Assembly: GCA_963969395.1 (NCBI GenBank) | Contig: OZ017800.1 | Coordinates: 21,856,479-21,920,478 of the forward strand | Direction of reading: 5' to 3' | DNA length: 64,000 nucleotides | Origin: Pseudoscleropodium purum | Taxonomy: Eukaryota; Streptophyta; Bryopsida; Hypnales; Brachytheciaceae | Shown here: positions 35,586 through 49,480 of the stretch, one piece after another | Layout of the letters: each line of letters begins with the position of its first letter | Position numbering within the stretch: the first letter of the stretch is position 1 | Position numbers and translations under genes: made by a program | Notes under the pieces: model-generated | What the model saw: the letters and a program-made list of their open reading frames with translations, nothing else | Told to the model about the DNA's origin: nothing | Databases searched by the model: none

Positions 35586-37529
35586 AGATTCTAGAAGGAA
35601 AGGAAGGGAAGCTAGGATTTGCTTAGGGGTAAGTAATTAGGTAGAAAGGAAGGTTAGAAACCAAAAACTTGATTGTAATAAAAGTTTTTTATGGTAGGTC
35701 ATGTAGATTAATTAAAGTATGTTTGGTTGTTTTGAAGTTTTCATTTATAGTAGGATGTATGTGGCATATTTAATGGCTATGTTGTTAATGGTATAGAGTG
35801 TGTGTTTTATAGTAAAGATGGAAATTTGAAGTTGTTGCTGGAGTGATTGGATTGAGAGTATACATGTGGTGCAATGGAGGTGGGTAGTAATGACTATTAG
35901 TGGTTGTATATTCCAACCAAGGTTGCAAATATTGGTTAATATGACAAAGGTTTATTTATCTTTTTGCCAAAGATTATATGGAGAATTTCTCATTGTAGTG
36001 TGTAAATTGAATGAATTGAATTCATGTACTTCTATGTGACTAAAGAGAAACTATATTTTAAAAGTAGTTTTGCTTTATTCATGAACCAAACCAAAAGTTC
36101 AAGTCCATTGTTAAAAATAGATTTCAAAAATTCAAAACTTGCCACCTATATTTTTTACTAAAATCCCTCTAAAATTTTGCTCCGCATTAATTCCAATTCT
36201 CTTCTTGCAAAATTTTTATTTCAACAATGTATCTTTATGCATGCATCTTTTATATCAAATATACTAAAAACATCATGTTGCATCTGTAATTGGACTTTTC
36301 AAAACTTTAATCTTTTGGTGAAGATTTTGAAATTATTATAAACTTTTGAAGAAAAAATGAACATTATTTATACAAAAATATTATATAGTGCTAAAAATTC
36401 TAAAAATTTGTCAATAGGTATAAATTATTATTAAAATATCACAATGTATACCAAATACCAAATTTTAATGTCAACTTATAATTAAAGTATAGTAGATTGT
36501 GGTTTGTCATTTATAAACTTGAAGGATAAAAGTACAAAGATTCATTGCTATTGCAAAATATATAAATGAAAATCATTGGTTTATTTCTCTAGAATTTGTT
36601 TAGTGTTTTTATTATCAATTATCAATACCATATTTGTATTTAGCACTTGTCAATGTTGTTACTAGTCACAAAAAAGTGGTTGTAATTAATTTTATCCATT
36701 TTTTTGTAATATTTATTTTAAAATTTAAAATTGTATAAAATTTCTTCTATAAATCTGAAATTATTTTGTTTTTCAAACTAAATCTAATGTGAATTCTTGA
36801 AAGCTAAAGAAGATACAAATATAGGGTTGTTGTTTTTAAATGGTAATATTTTAAACTTGAAGTATTTTTGTGGCCCCTAAATGTTTTATTTATTTCTATT
36901 TGGTGGTACAATTGAATATTTTTTTTGGATAATGAGTATTATATAATTAACATTTGTAGTGGCAATCCATGATCTTATTAGAATAAGTAAATATTTTTGC
37001 TTCTCAAGTTTTAGTGAGGTATTATGGAAATGCATCTACAAGGTGTATTCTAAGCTATTGTACACATTACGTATGGGAAGAGAAACAATGGTCTCAAGAA
37101 TGGTGATTGAACATTTTGTATTTGGTTCTTGAGAACCCTAATTTCAAATGAATGTTTTTTCTACACAAGAGTATGCTATAGGAATTGCAACAATTGGCTA
37201 TATTTTAGGGTTAAGAATAAAAAATACCTTGACATAATTGTAATTCCACAAGATTTTGTATTTAAATTGAAAATTAGTGAACTTTTGAATTGAATTGAAA
37301 AGAATGAAGAACTTCAAGATGAAATCTGAACCAATAGAGGTTGTAAATTTAATAACTTGTAGAATTATTTTTTGGTTCATAACTTGATTTTTTATCAAGA
37401 AAATGTTGTATTTATTGTTGCAATTTCCTATGATTGCTAATCTATATACAATAATACTCAATTTACAAGACTTGGTCAAGGACTAAGAAACTATTATTTG
37501 TGAGTATTTGTGAATTCTATCATTTGAAG
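35586..37529. other. AT-rich upstream region of the LRR/IQ gene
   Basis: No gene recognised. A possible upstream exon of the LRR/IQ gene cannot be excluded because base composition does not separate coding from non-coding DNA here. Confidence 0.5.
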
Positions 37530-40500
37530 ATGGATCCCATTTTACTTTCTAAACCAAATTATTGTAATAGTAGATTACCATTACTTTTGGATAGGTGGAA
37601 GTTGCAAGAAGAAAAATTGCAAATATTTGAAGAAAACTTAAAGGAATTAAATCAGTCAATGAAGTGCAAGACTTTCAATGAAAATTTTGAAGGCAACAAT
37701 TTTGAAACTTTCTTGCAACATAATCTTTTTGGATTAAAGAATAATATTATCAACACAAATGTCCAACAAGACGAAATCTCAGAGCAAAGTACGACCTCAA
37801 ATGACGATGACTTTGGACTCAATGTATGTAAAAACACTAATGAAGGAGAAAATATACATGAGATTAATGATGAATCAATGGAAGATTTTGAAAAAAGAAT
37901 TTGGAGGACTGTTTGGAATAATGAGGTCCTTCTCAACAATGACATTGTTGAAGGTAGCTATTTGCATGTACCAAAAATAGTTGGCACATCTCCGAAAAAT
38001 GATTGGCCTAGAGAAAATGAGAAAATGGTAAGACAATTTGACACAACATTTTTGAAGAATGATTTGCAAAGTGATAAAAATGAAAAAAACAAAGTACTAA
38101 GCTCAAGTAGTATTTTCCAACAAGATTTTGAAGAACTACAAGCAAGGGATTTAAATCTTCCTTTTTTATCAAATCATAATTTTGAAAAATTAGATCTAGA
38201 AATAGAGCATCAAAGCTCCAAACAAACATGTTTGGAAGGTGTTGGAATGTCTCACAATTTGGGACTCATTGATCATCAAGTTAGAACAATGGATTCTAAA
38301 GATTTAGGAATTTTGGTTCAAAGCAAGAAATTCCCTTTAGTGTGTGAAAATGTTAAATTGTTGGAAATGGACATAAATTTAATGAGTGCTAAATTATGGT
38401 CTTCATCCCCACCAAATGAAGAATCAATCAGTCTCAATGAGTTGTCAAACCAAAGATCGAATTTCATTGAGAGTATCGTGGCATCTGAAGCTCAAAGACA
38501 AATGAAAAGAGAAAAAGAAAAATTATGTAGAAATGAAGCTTTGAAACAAGAAGAAGAAGAAGTAGCAAATATGGAAAGAATTCTTCTAGTGGGTATTTCT
38601 TTTCACTTAAATTGCAAAGTAAAATATCATAAGCTCATTATCATAAGCCTAAAATACCTTATTGTGTAGGATAACCATATTTGCTTTAATATCTTCTATA
38701 TCTATAATTAAACAATTTGTAATTCTACTAAGACTTTAATGAATAGCTTTTACCAAAACCAAGTCTTTAGTAACTCATCACTTTTTATGAACTTCTTTAG
38801 AAGATTTCAAGCTAGAGAAAGTAAACATGATTTGAAAGCGTCTAGCTTAATTATATTAATTTAAGCATTAGTTATTGTATATTGTAATAGATTATGTATT
38901 AACTTTAAGGTATAGGGCTTGTAGAATCCATTACAATTAGAACATGAAGAAAAACAAGCATTTATCAAAGAAGAAGAATTTATGAAGCCACAGTAAGTAA
39001 TTTGAAATTTCATCTTGAAATGGTTTAATATCTCAAATTAAATCTTTGAAAATTTCACACATCATTTGTATCAAGGTGATTCCGTAAAGATAACATACTT
39101 AGTGTTGATTATTGATTTGTGATTAGGCTTCTAATTGGCATGTCTTGATAGTGATAAATATTTAAAAATCATTCAATAGAAAATATGTTTTTCACTTGTC
39201 TATAACTATCTTAATTATCATAAAACCAATGCAAAATTTATACAACTATTATCATAAATATATTTGAGTGTGAAGTGCAGGAAAGTAGAAGAACTTTGGC
39301 AAGAATTAGAATTGAATAATGCTCAATTTAGAAATTTGACTGAAAATTGGAAATTTTTGGAAAAGAAAATTGTGAGACTTATGTATTTTTTTTCTTTTAC
39401 TAAAATAATAGGAAAAAGACTATTGCCTGGATGTGTTGATTTTTAATAATTGACAAAAATTTTGCAAATGTTTTTTTTGGCCTGCCTAAAAGTTTCCCTC
39501 GGTGAGTGATTGCAAGAAACACTTGCACTAGTTTTAATCCTTTCCTTTGATGAGTGGTGATTCATTTGCCTCAATTTTTGTATTACACCTTCAATGGATT
39601 CAAAATTCATAATTAAAACATATGGACTATTTTGTATCTTCTATAATTTTTATATCTTACAAAACTAATTTTAATATTTATAAATAGCCTTCAATCAAAT
39701 GTCTATTTGTGCAATTTTGATTTCTAATACTATTTTTGATTCATTTTATAAATTTGAAGCTTAGGTAAGGAAGAATGTTATTTTACCAAACTTACATAAA
39801 TCTACAAAAATTCATTCTAAAATTAGACAAATTTTAGTAGACAATTAATCTTTTTTACTATTTTCCAAAAATAAAAGAAATCAAGTATCAATTCTCTTGA
39901 AATATATTTCATTGATTTCTTTAGTGTATAGTTTTGGAGATCACCTCGATAGGCTTTGATTTTTTTTTTAAATGTGCTCCTTCAATCATTTAGAAAGATA
40001 TCTATTTTATTTTACTTTGTTTCCAATATTCTTAATACTTTCAATACTACCCTCATTTGGTACAAATCATCTCGAGTTTATTGCAACAATCCTTATGTAT
40101 GAACATGATTGTAATAACAAGAGAATTGGGAATTTTGTCATTGTATTGACATGTTTGTATTTTTATTTATTTATTTACGTTACATGCCACTTGAAGTATT
40201 TTAAATTATTAGACCTTCTTCTGTGCTAGGATTTAAAGACACAAAGTGTAGAAGAGTACTTCAAGTCTCAAAGATTGGAAGAAGTACATATAAAAGCCTT
40301 GAATCTAATTTTAATGATTAGATTACCGTCCTTTTATTTTTGGATGCTAATCAATTTATGGCATAATCATTTGCAACTATAGTCAGCTTTAATAACATCT
40401 TAATTTTTTATTCTTTGCTAATTTTTAAAATTGCATATTCTTTATGTGGTAGAATAGGAGAGAAGGAACCTAGCAGCTCTAAGAATTACAAGGGCTTTCA

Positions 40501-43500
40501 AAAATAAAAGATGTAGAATGCTTACTAATTGTTGTATTTGCATTCAAAAAATAGTGCGAGGATTTTTATGTCGGCAAAAAGTTCAACAACTTAAAGGTCA
40601 AAGATGCAAGGTAGAAATACCAAAGGATGTGTATGCATTTGCCAAATTATTTGAGTACATAAGGAATATTATATGTACAATTGAGGTTTTCACAAACTTT
40701 AATTTATTCTTTCTACAATTTAGATTGATGTTTCCATGTTGTACTTTATCATCATTAGCAATATTTGTAGAGTGATTATAGGTGATGAAAGTCTTAGCTT
40801 CTGCTGTTGAAGAAGGAAACTTAAGCATACTCATTGAATACTCTAAAGAAGCCCAAAATATAGGTCTACACAAAGAATTGGATATGATAAAACTTGAATT
40901 TGCTCGAAGAAGAATAAAACATCTATATATGTCTAATGAGATGAAACTTGAGACCTTTCAATTCCAACCATTGCCTAAATTTCAAGTTTTGATTATAGAA
41001 GCTAAAACCATGGGTCTAGAAGAAGAAAAACTCAAGGTATTAAATGATCCAAAACATACAATCATATAATATGATTAAGCATATAGTCTTTTGATGGCAT
41101 TCATTTTCATTGCTTTGATTTCTAAAAAAAAGTAGTAAATGGTTCAAATTGCATAGCCCTTTCAAAATAAAATTTTGTACATTTTTATTTACAAAGTTTT
41201 TAAGGTCTAAATGACATCTATTCTTTTGACTAGTTTATAATGACCCATCAATAGATTGCAAATTTTTTTTGCCATTTAACCTATTCTTTTAGAAGTGGAA
41301 TAGTTATTCATGCTTATGGCTTTGCTTATGGTTATGTAGGAGCTAATTGAATTAGAAGCAAAGAATCATGATGCTACTCTAAAGCATCTAATTCAAGTTT
41401 CTGAAGTAGGAAGTTGTGATGAGTATGAGGCTAGTGTGGAAAGAGCTTTGTCTTTAGGTCTTAAAGAACATGTTGATGTAATACAAGAACATCGAGAAAC
41501 TACAAAGAAAGAAGTAAGAGGGTGGTTGCAACAAATGACATTGAGTTGGAGAATTGAAAGAAAGACAGTTTTTGAAAAGGTGAAAGAAGCACAAAGGCTT
41601 GGGTTGACAACATTAGCAAAGGAAATTCAAGCAGTCCTATTAGAGAAAGAAAATCATGTGTTGGTTGGGTTTGTGGTCTTTCCAATTCTATACTTCTAAA
41701 AGCTACATCTATTAAATCATTGCAAGTATCGTATCACTATATGTGTATATTCTCAAATAATTGAGACATTATAAGTCTAATCGTAATTTGTTGATATCTC
41801 CTTGTATAATAATCTTGCATTTTTATTTGCTTTATTTTATTTTTAATGGTACTCTGTAGTCATTACTTCATATATTGTATTATTTTATTGTGTAGATTAG
41901 AGGCTTCAACAATAAATGGAGAACTAAAATCTTTCCAAGAATGGTTGCGATTAGCTAAATATTTTGATTTAAAAGAAGTTGTCATAGAATATTCTGCAAG
42001 ATTTAGGCAGAAGATTGCTCATGTGCGGAAAAAATTGTTGCAAGCTACAAACACAAATTATGAAGTAAAAAAGATAAAACAACTCTTACTTGAGGGATTT
42101 GGATTTGGTTTAGAAACTGAAATGGCTAATGTTGTCCGACACATTCGCAAGCAAATTATAATGTTTATTATAGAATCGGTTAATTACATTAGGCAATCAA
42201 TTAGCAAGGGGGACAATTTTCTTGAAAAGTGGAAGGAATTACATTGGCATGGTAAAAGTGTTGGAATTGGTGTAGACATCCTAAAGGATTTGTTGGAGTC
42301 AATAGAAAGAGGTCTTATCTTAGAGCATACAAAGATCAAAAGGTCCATAGTTGCAGTGTTTGAATGTAACTTGATGGGTTTTCCTATCAATTTTGATTGT
42401 GAAATAAGGAAAGCTATCTTTAATGTAAAATTTGTAACATTGGGATATTCTCCTTCAAATAGGTACTACACATGCATATATTATTTCTTCAAATATATGT
42501 TTGATTATCTTAGTAGAATTATTTTTTTAAGTTAGAATTTATTATAATTTATAAGAAGATTGATCAATAGGGATTTGATGTGAATTTTTGAGTTTTAATA
42601 TGGTTTTAATCTTATCCATAATATTTATATTGTACTTTGGTATGTTGAATAGTGAAGATCACAAGGTTGCCAGAAAACAATGTCCAAAAGTTGGATATGA
42701 AAGTGGTACATTTAAAAAAGTTCTCCCTCTCATCACATATAGCATAAATTGGCATAAAGTGGACAAACTAAGGAGTCGATGGAAACATCAATATTCACAA
42801 CCATTTCTAAAGGTGTCATCAGTAGGCCTTGTAAAAACCTATTCAGATATTACAAAGCTACCACAATATACAAATAAAATTGCGAAAGAAATGCAATGGC
42901 AAACCAAAAATGAAAAACATTATATAAGGGAAGGAAGGAATCTTGATATAGAAGAAGAAATGGCAGAAGCCATCATTTTAAATCATAGAAATGAAGACAA
43001 CATTGGTGATGATGAATATTGGTATACACCAGAGTCACCACACTTATATGGAGTACAATCCTTATCCACTTGTGTCCTAACAAGGAGAATATTGGAGATA
43101 AGTGCACATTGTAACCAAACCGAATTGCATAGAGTTGTAAAACTCAATCTTTTGCACAAGGACATAATGTCTTTAGGTGTGGGAATTTTGGGTCAATGGT
43201 GTCCAAATTTGCAAGTATTCATAATAGATGAAAACAAGATTAGTATGCTGAAAGGGGCATTTCATGGTTGTGAAAAGTCATTGGAATATGTTTTTATCAA
43301 GGACAATCTTTTGAATGATTTCAAGGGATTAGAATCATTGCAAAATTTAAAAGTGTTATTTCTTGGCGGAAACTTCATCTCTTACATTGGCCCTAGTACA
43401 AAAGAACACAAAAAACTAGAAAATGTTGACCTTGTGGCTGGAACAAGAAAAACAAAGGCAATGACAACAACATCTAGAGGTAGTGATTATTGTTTATCCA

Positions 43501-46500
43501 TGTCATCAATTCCACATGCAATGACTCGAAGTTGGGAAGGGACTCCAAGGTTTAGGGAGGATAGAAATGATCCCCGTTGTTGTCTTACCTCTCGCAATAG
43601 CCATGAACATTGTGCCCAAAGTCTTTGGCCTAAATTGAAGAAGTTGTATTTAGGAAATAATCGAATTGGCCGTATTTGGGAATTAGGTAGCTTGTGTCCT
43701 AGTTTAGAAGTATTGGATCTACACTCTAATGAGCTTGTTACACTTGGTGGATCCGATGGCCGTGCTTTTGTTGGTCTCAAAAACCTCCGCCTTCTTGATG
43801 TAAGCCAAAACAAAATCAAGGGCCAAAGCCTTTGGAAAGGCTTGAGCCATTGTCCTATATTGGTGTCTTTGGTGGCTTCTCATAATCGGTTGACAGAGCT
43901 TTCAACTCATTTAGGAAGTGTCATGCTTCGTGAAATTTGGTTAAATGGAAACTCTATTACATCTCTTGCTTGTAAATCTTGGCTTCCAAATCTACAAAGG
44001 TTTTACTTGCAAGATAACTTGATTGATAATTTGGAGTCATTATTGGGTTGCCCTTCACTAGAGGTGAATGCATCTTTTTTTAATCAATATTCAAATTTGC
44101 ATTGCATTTCTTATGCTTTTTTCATCCTCCATTTATTCTACTACTATTTTGACTAGTTTTGTTTTAATATGCAATTGGAATATGTAATAATTTTGTTCTC
44201 TATAGATTCACTTTCTTGATTTTTGATTGAATCAATATATGTGTTGAAAATTGGGCCAATATGTCTCTTGCTAATAAGACTACATTGAATATTCTAGGTT
44301 TTGGACATATCCTTCAATCATGTGGCAGAACTTTCCCAACTTAGTCACTTGTCATCTTTTCGACAGTTGCGAAGACTTCAAATGAATGACAATCCTATCT
44401 CTGATCAAATAGAACATATTGACAAGGTTTTAGAGGCTATTCCATGGTTGATTGAACTTGATAATGAACCTGTTGAAGAAGGCTTTCGAGATAAGGCAAT
44501 CCATTCAATTTTTTGTAAGCATATGCAAGTTGCCGGCATTCAATATCTACATGAAAATGTAGCTCGAGCTCAGAAGCCTTTATTTTCATATGAAAATCCA
44601 AAAGATGTGGCAAGGCAATGGTTTAACAACAATAGTAGTAGTTTCATTGATTGGTGCTCTTTAACCTCCTCAACAACATTTGCCAATCAAGGGAGAAATG
44701 TCAAATCAAAAATAATAGATAGACATAATATTGAAATAATGCACGATGGTAAAGCCAAAGGAACAATTTTATGGGCAACTCTCTATCGCTTACATCAAAT
44801 GGCTAATGCAAATCCAATTTTGAAGGCTCATTTGGTTTCTCCAAGGAGATCCAACTTTCATCCCTTGACATCCTTTCCATGCCACTTAGTTGCAAAAGAA
44901 AAATGGAATTGCCTAGCATTTCAAGAAATGTTTGAAAGTCATAGAAAAAGTCACTTTTGGTCCAAAGAGACGAATTTCCGAAAAGAGTTTTTTGTACAAG
45001 AAGGAAAATTTGGACAACAATCCATAGATAAGGAAGTAGACAAGGACATCATAGACACATTAGAGTCGCACAACATAGACCAATATCTAGATGACTACAT
45101 AGAATACATAGATTGCAAGTACCAAGATGTATATAAAGAGAATGTCATGTATAGGATAGAAATTGAAGATCAATTATCAAAGGTTAGACGATTGCAAGCA
45201 TTAGGACGGGGCATGTTAGCTAGAAAAAACAACATCAATATGCAAAAGTTGGTTACAGATGCTCTCAAGGCACGAGAAGCTCAACGATTATTAGAGAAAT
45301 TGAAGTTTCAAAATAGTGTACTTCGAATTCAGGCAAGTTTCAATCTTATAGTATACTTCAAATTCAAGTATATACTTATACTGCACCTAGGCCCAAAAGA
45401 TTTTAGACAGATATTAATTGATTTAATCTTTTTGTAACCTTTCACAATACTTATTATATTTTTAGCCTATTTTTATATAGGCTTCTTGGAGGGGTTGGAT
45501 GCTTAGAAAAGTTATAAATTCTATCATCAAGTTGCAAGCCTTTTGGAGAGGCTTCGTAGCTAGAAAACGTTATCAAAAAGCCTTATCAAGGTTACGATTT
45601 GTTGATGATGATGATTTTGAATATGTTGCAATTGACGAAAATGAATTTGTATTTAATTCCCTTGTTTTTGAAGACGAGTATTCCCTATTTTGCAAATTTC
45701 AAGCTTCAAAAGAACTTGGTCCATTTGAAAATTATTATAAATCTAAAACTAGCTCTACAAATGCAAATCTAATGGTAGAGATGGTTGAAGAAGACAATTC
45801 GCCATTTTTAAGGAGTCATGAAACATGTTCATTTCCAAATATTGGCAAGCAAAAGGAAAACATGAAAGTTCTAGTTCAATGTGAAAGTTATAGGAACATC
45901 AAGAACATGCAAATCCAATGTAAACAAACACAAGTACAAAGCAAGTCTATTAAGATATCTATGGATAACTATTGTATCCCTCCATATTTGTCCAAGAGAC
46001 TAAATGCACCTGAATTAGCAACACAACCATTATTTGATAATGCAACAAGTTCTTTGTTGCCAAATGAAGTGCAAGTTACTAATTTAATTCAATTGTGTGG
46101 TAATATTTTTCAGATTATTAAAAATGTCATGCCCATATAAATTTGTTTTTACAAAAACGATGAACATCTATTGATTACAAATTAATTACAAATTGTATGT
46201 CTTAATTATTTTGGTGGTTCTTCAAGTAGCAGGTAGAACAAAGTGCTTCACTTCAAAATGAAGATCATATATTATCATTGAAATGTACTCCACGAGTGAT
46301 TTCGCAATTACAATCACAACAATTTATAACTGAATCTAGCCCAAAAGTGAAGGTAGGTTGATTTTATTATATCTTATATTGTTTTGGATAATTTAGTTCA
46401 TACCAAAATTCTATACATTTAAGAAGTAAGTTCATTTAACAATATTGAATTTCCAACTTATGAGGACTTGATCTAGTCTACATTTCAATGCATTAGGGAC

Positions 46501-47637
46501 ATGCTTGTGGGAAGGACCTTCGCGAAGAGAAGAAAAAAGCAGCTATTGCTAAAATTGCTAAAGAATGGTTTAATTTTTGCTTGTTTGTTCTTATTTATTG
46601 AATTTATTTTTTATTTTTCTTCTTGCATCTTCTATCACCTACAATCTTTTGAATAAATTAAATTGTTTTTCATTTATTCCTGACAATGAAGAGAATTATG
46701 CATTTCCTTGAGATCTAATTAATGTACACTCAAAAATGTCACTTTGAAAATCTATTTGATAGCCATATCATACACTTTTTTAAAGCTACCTTGATGGTCA
46801 TAGTACATATTAGACAAAATAGTGTACTCATAAGGAATTTTTTAAGACTATGCACATATATTGTCCTAAAATTTGATGTATAATTGAACCAGGGGCTTTA
46901 AAGATGAGAAAACTATAGAGTCCTATATGAAAGCAAGGGCCAAAGTTCAAAAAATGCTTGAAAAAAGAAAAGCAGTTCATCAAGGTCAAAATTTCTTCGA
47001 GCTTTAAGGACATGAATGCCTTTGTGTGAAAGTTGTTATCTTGTCTCTCTACACTAGATATGCATATACTTGAAAAATTCAATTATATTAAATTAACCAT
47101 ATTCTATATTCTATTTTGACATCCAATAGCTTGACCACTATTCCAAAGTAATTGAATCATATGTATTCATTATTGAAATACATTTACCTTCAAGGTATGT
47201 CAACCATAAAAGAATAATGAGTATCTCACAACAATAATTTTGTAGGTCCACAAAGTCGGTTTGAATTGTTCAAGGCTAGATTTGAAGAAACATTAGTTCA
47301 TTCACCTTCCCAACATACACTTATGAAGCACACAGCTCCTCGACTACAATGTATGTTCATGTGTAGTCTAACAAATCATAAATAATTGAATAAAAACTAA
47401 AAAGAGAGTGCAAGTATAAGCCTTGGTATTAACTTAGTCATGGATGTTTTGTTGTATACTTGTAATCTTTTAGGCAAAGTTGAGAAGGAAACTATTCCAA
47501 TTCCCTTTGAGGGTAAAATTTGGGTTAAAGAAACTATGGAATCTTGGCATCCTCCTCCTACATTGCTAGCATTGATACCACATGTTCAACAAACTTGTCT
47601 AAAGAAAGAAAAATTAAGAAAGAGTTTCCCCGCTTAG
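37530..47637 (+). CDS. Leucine-rich repeat and IQ-motif protein, LRRIQ1-like, putative flagellar protein
   Basis: Sixteen exons by phase and splice signals: 37530-38588, 38925-38992, 39281-39371, 40230-40283, 40458-40610, 40782-41036, 41340-41659, 41896-42462, 42653-44063, 44298-45332, 45481-46074, 46233-46352, 46497-46567, 46893-46984, 47246-47350, 47474-47637; about 2052 residues. Residues 1-420 are acidic and helical. An IQ motif (IQKIVRGFLCRQK) lies near residue 455. A helical region follows, then leucine-rich repeats from about 1010 to 1370 (LKKLYLGNNRIG, LEVLDLHSNEL, LRLLDVSQNKI). IQ motifs recur near 1620 (LQALGRGMLARK) and 1670-1705 (IQASWRGWMLRK, LQAFWRGFVARK). A conserved-looking WGFKDEKT segment is near 1932. 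IQ motifs bind calmodulin; LRRIQ1-type proteins are linked to cilia, which would mean sperm in a plant. An insert of ~65 residues of odd composition (43435-43625) splits the repeats. Exon 7 end and first exon are uncertain. Confidence 0.8.
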
Positions 47638-49450
47638 GCTCCTCCATTTCCAGGTGCAAATGCCAACATTTACTCTTATTTTCATCATTATCAAATTTTT
47701 TTCCAATAAAAGTGGTAGTATTCTATGTACTATTATGATATTTACATTACTTTTTTTTGTTGATAGTTATAAAAATTAATGTGCAATTTGTATTTTATCC
47801 ACATTGCATATCACCAATCTAGGAATTTCTATCTCCATTTCTTTTCAAGCTCTCTAAATCAATTCATTTCCTATTATTCTTTAGAGTATATACCTTATTG
47901 CTATTATGATAGAATTGTGCCAAATTTAATAAAATTGATAAGGTTTATACTACTAGGTGACATGCTTATTGTTACTTTTATAAGTTATCAAGTTGTTGAG
48001 TGAAAATGACTTATATGTGTGGTAGGAAGTATTCAAATGGAGATACAATGAGATTACATGAAGTGCTACAAGTTGGGATAGATAGGAGGTGGATTGACTT
48101 TGCACCCAACATAGTTCTTTTTTGTAGAAACCAAGGTTGATGCATGCATGCGTATGCAAGACACCAAATGTTCTATAGATGTTGTAGATTGATACAAGGG
48201 GAATCATCCTAACAATCATAAAGCGATTGTTCAAAAAAGTAGTTATTTTGTCTTAAAACTTTGTTTGTGAGTTTTTCATACCACCAACAAATTTCGGGTA
48301 TATCTCAATCAAATTCAAAATGATGAAATTTTATAAATCATTAGTATTGTTCAATAGGACCAATTACAATTCTAAAAATTGAGAGACAAATATAGTTCAA
48401 TAGTCCAACCATATTGAATCCCTTATAAGAAAAAATGTCATGATGATTATATGGTTAAGCAATTGGCATGAGAACATGTAACTTTTATGAACATATTTTA
48501 ACATTTGGGATTCAATATAGATCAAATTTCTATGTATATTTTATGTTTTAGGCCACCTATATCAAAAGTGCCAAAATATATCATCTCAAGTTTTTCAAAA
48601 TTGAAGTTATTATATGATCACTAAGTAGACTTATGTAAGATTGGAGTTAAGGCACCATCTTTTTCAATGATGTGAATTAAAGATTAGAACAAATTTTCAC
48701 TAGCTATTGAATTCCAAGACAACTACTCAAAAGAGATTTGCAAATCCTAATTCCACCAATCTTGCAATATGTTTTTTGTGAAACAAAATAAATCTAGAGC
48801 CTTTAAATTCTAAGCTTTAAATTAAAAAGTATTATAGATTAAATGAAGGATTAAGGTTGGTCTTGAAGATTAGGATATCAACCTAGATGGGGATTTGGGT
48901 CATCAACTATTGTTAAGATTCATAACAAATATAAATTTCTATCACTATTTTGTAATGAAATTTCAATCACTTTGGACAAATTTGTGATAATAAAAAATAG
49001 GAATTAACCATTCTTAATGAAGATGGTATTTGAACTATCAACTTTACTATGCATATTGATCTAGATGTTGGTTGTCAAAGTGATACATGAAATTGTACAA
49101 GATTACTAAATAATTTGCACAAAAAGTATACAAGTTCAAGAGCTCAAATACTTCAAATTTAAGTTTTCTAGGTATCTCAATTTTCAATATTGCACACAAA
49201 TCTATTTAGATTGAAGTGCTAATCTTATATTTGGCAAAATGATAAAAACTCATAAATGCCATATTTAACTACTTTCGGACTTTAGGGGGAATTTTGGACT
49301 TTGTGAAGGAATTGTCTACTAAGGGATCTTCTAATCATATATAAAATGAAGCTGCAATGTCTTTGAAAGGAGAATTTTACAACTTTCTAAATATTGAATC
49401 AATGGGAGAGTTCTTGATGGGGGCATTTTTAGTCTTTGGAGCTTTACAGT
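47638..49450. other. AT-rich spacer downstream of the LRR/IQ gene
   Basis: No gene seen. Poly(A)-signal-like AATAAA occurs at about 47705-47710, just after the stop, and may end the LRR/IQ transcript. Confidence 0.5.
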
Positions 49451-49455
49451 GATGG

Positions 49456-49480
49456 AATATATATATATATATATATATAC
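49456..49480. repeat. (AT)n microsatellite
   Basis: Uninterrupted AT dinucleotides followed by ACACATGG. Confidence 0.85.
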
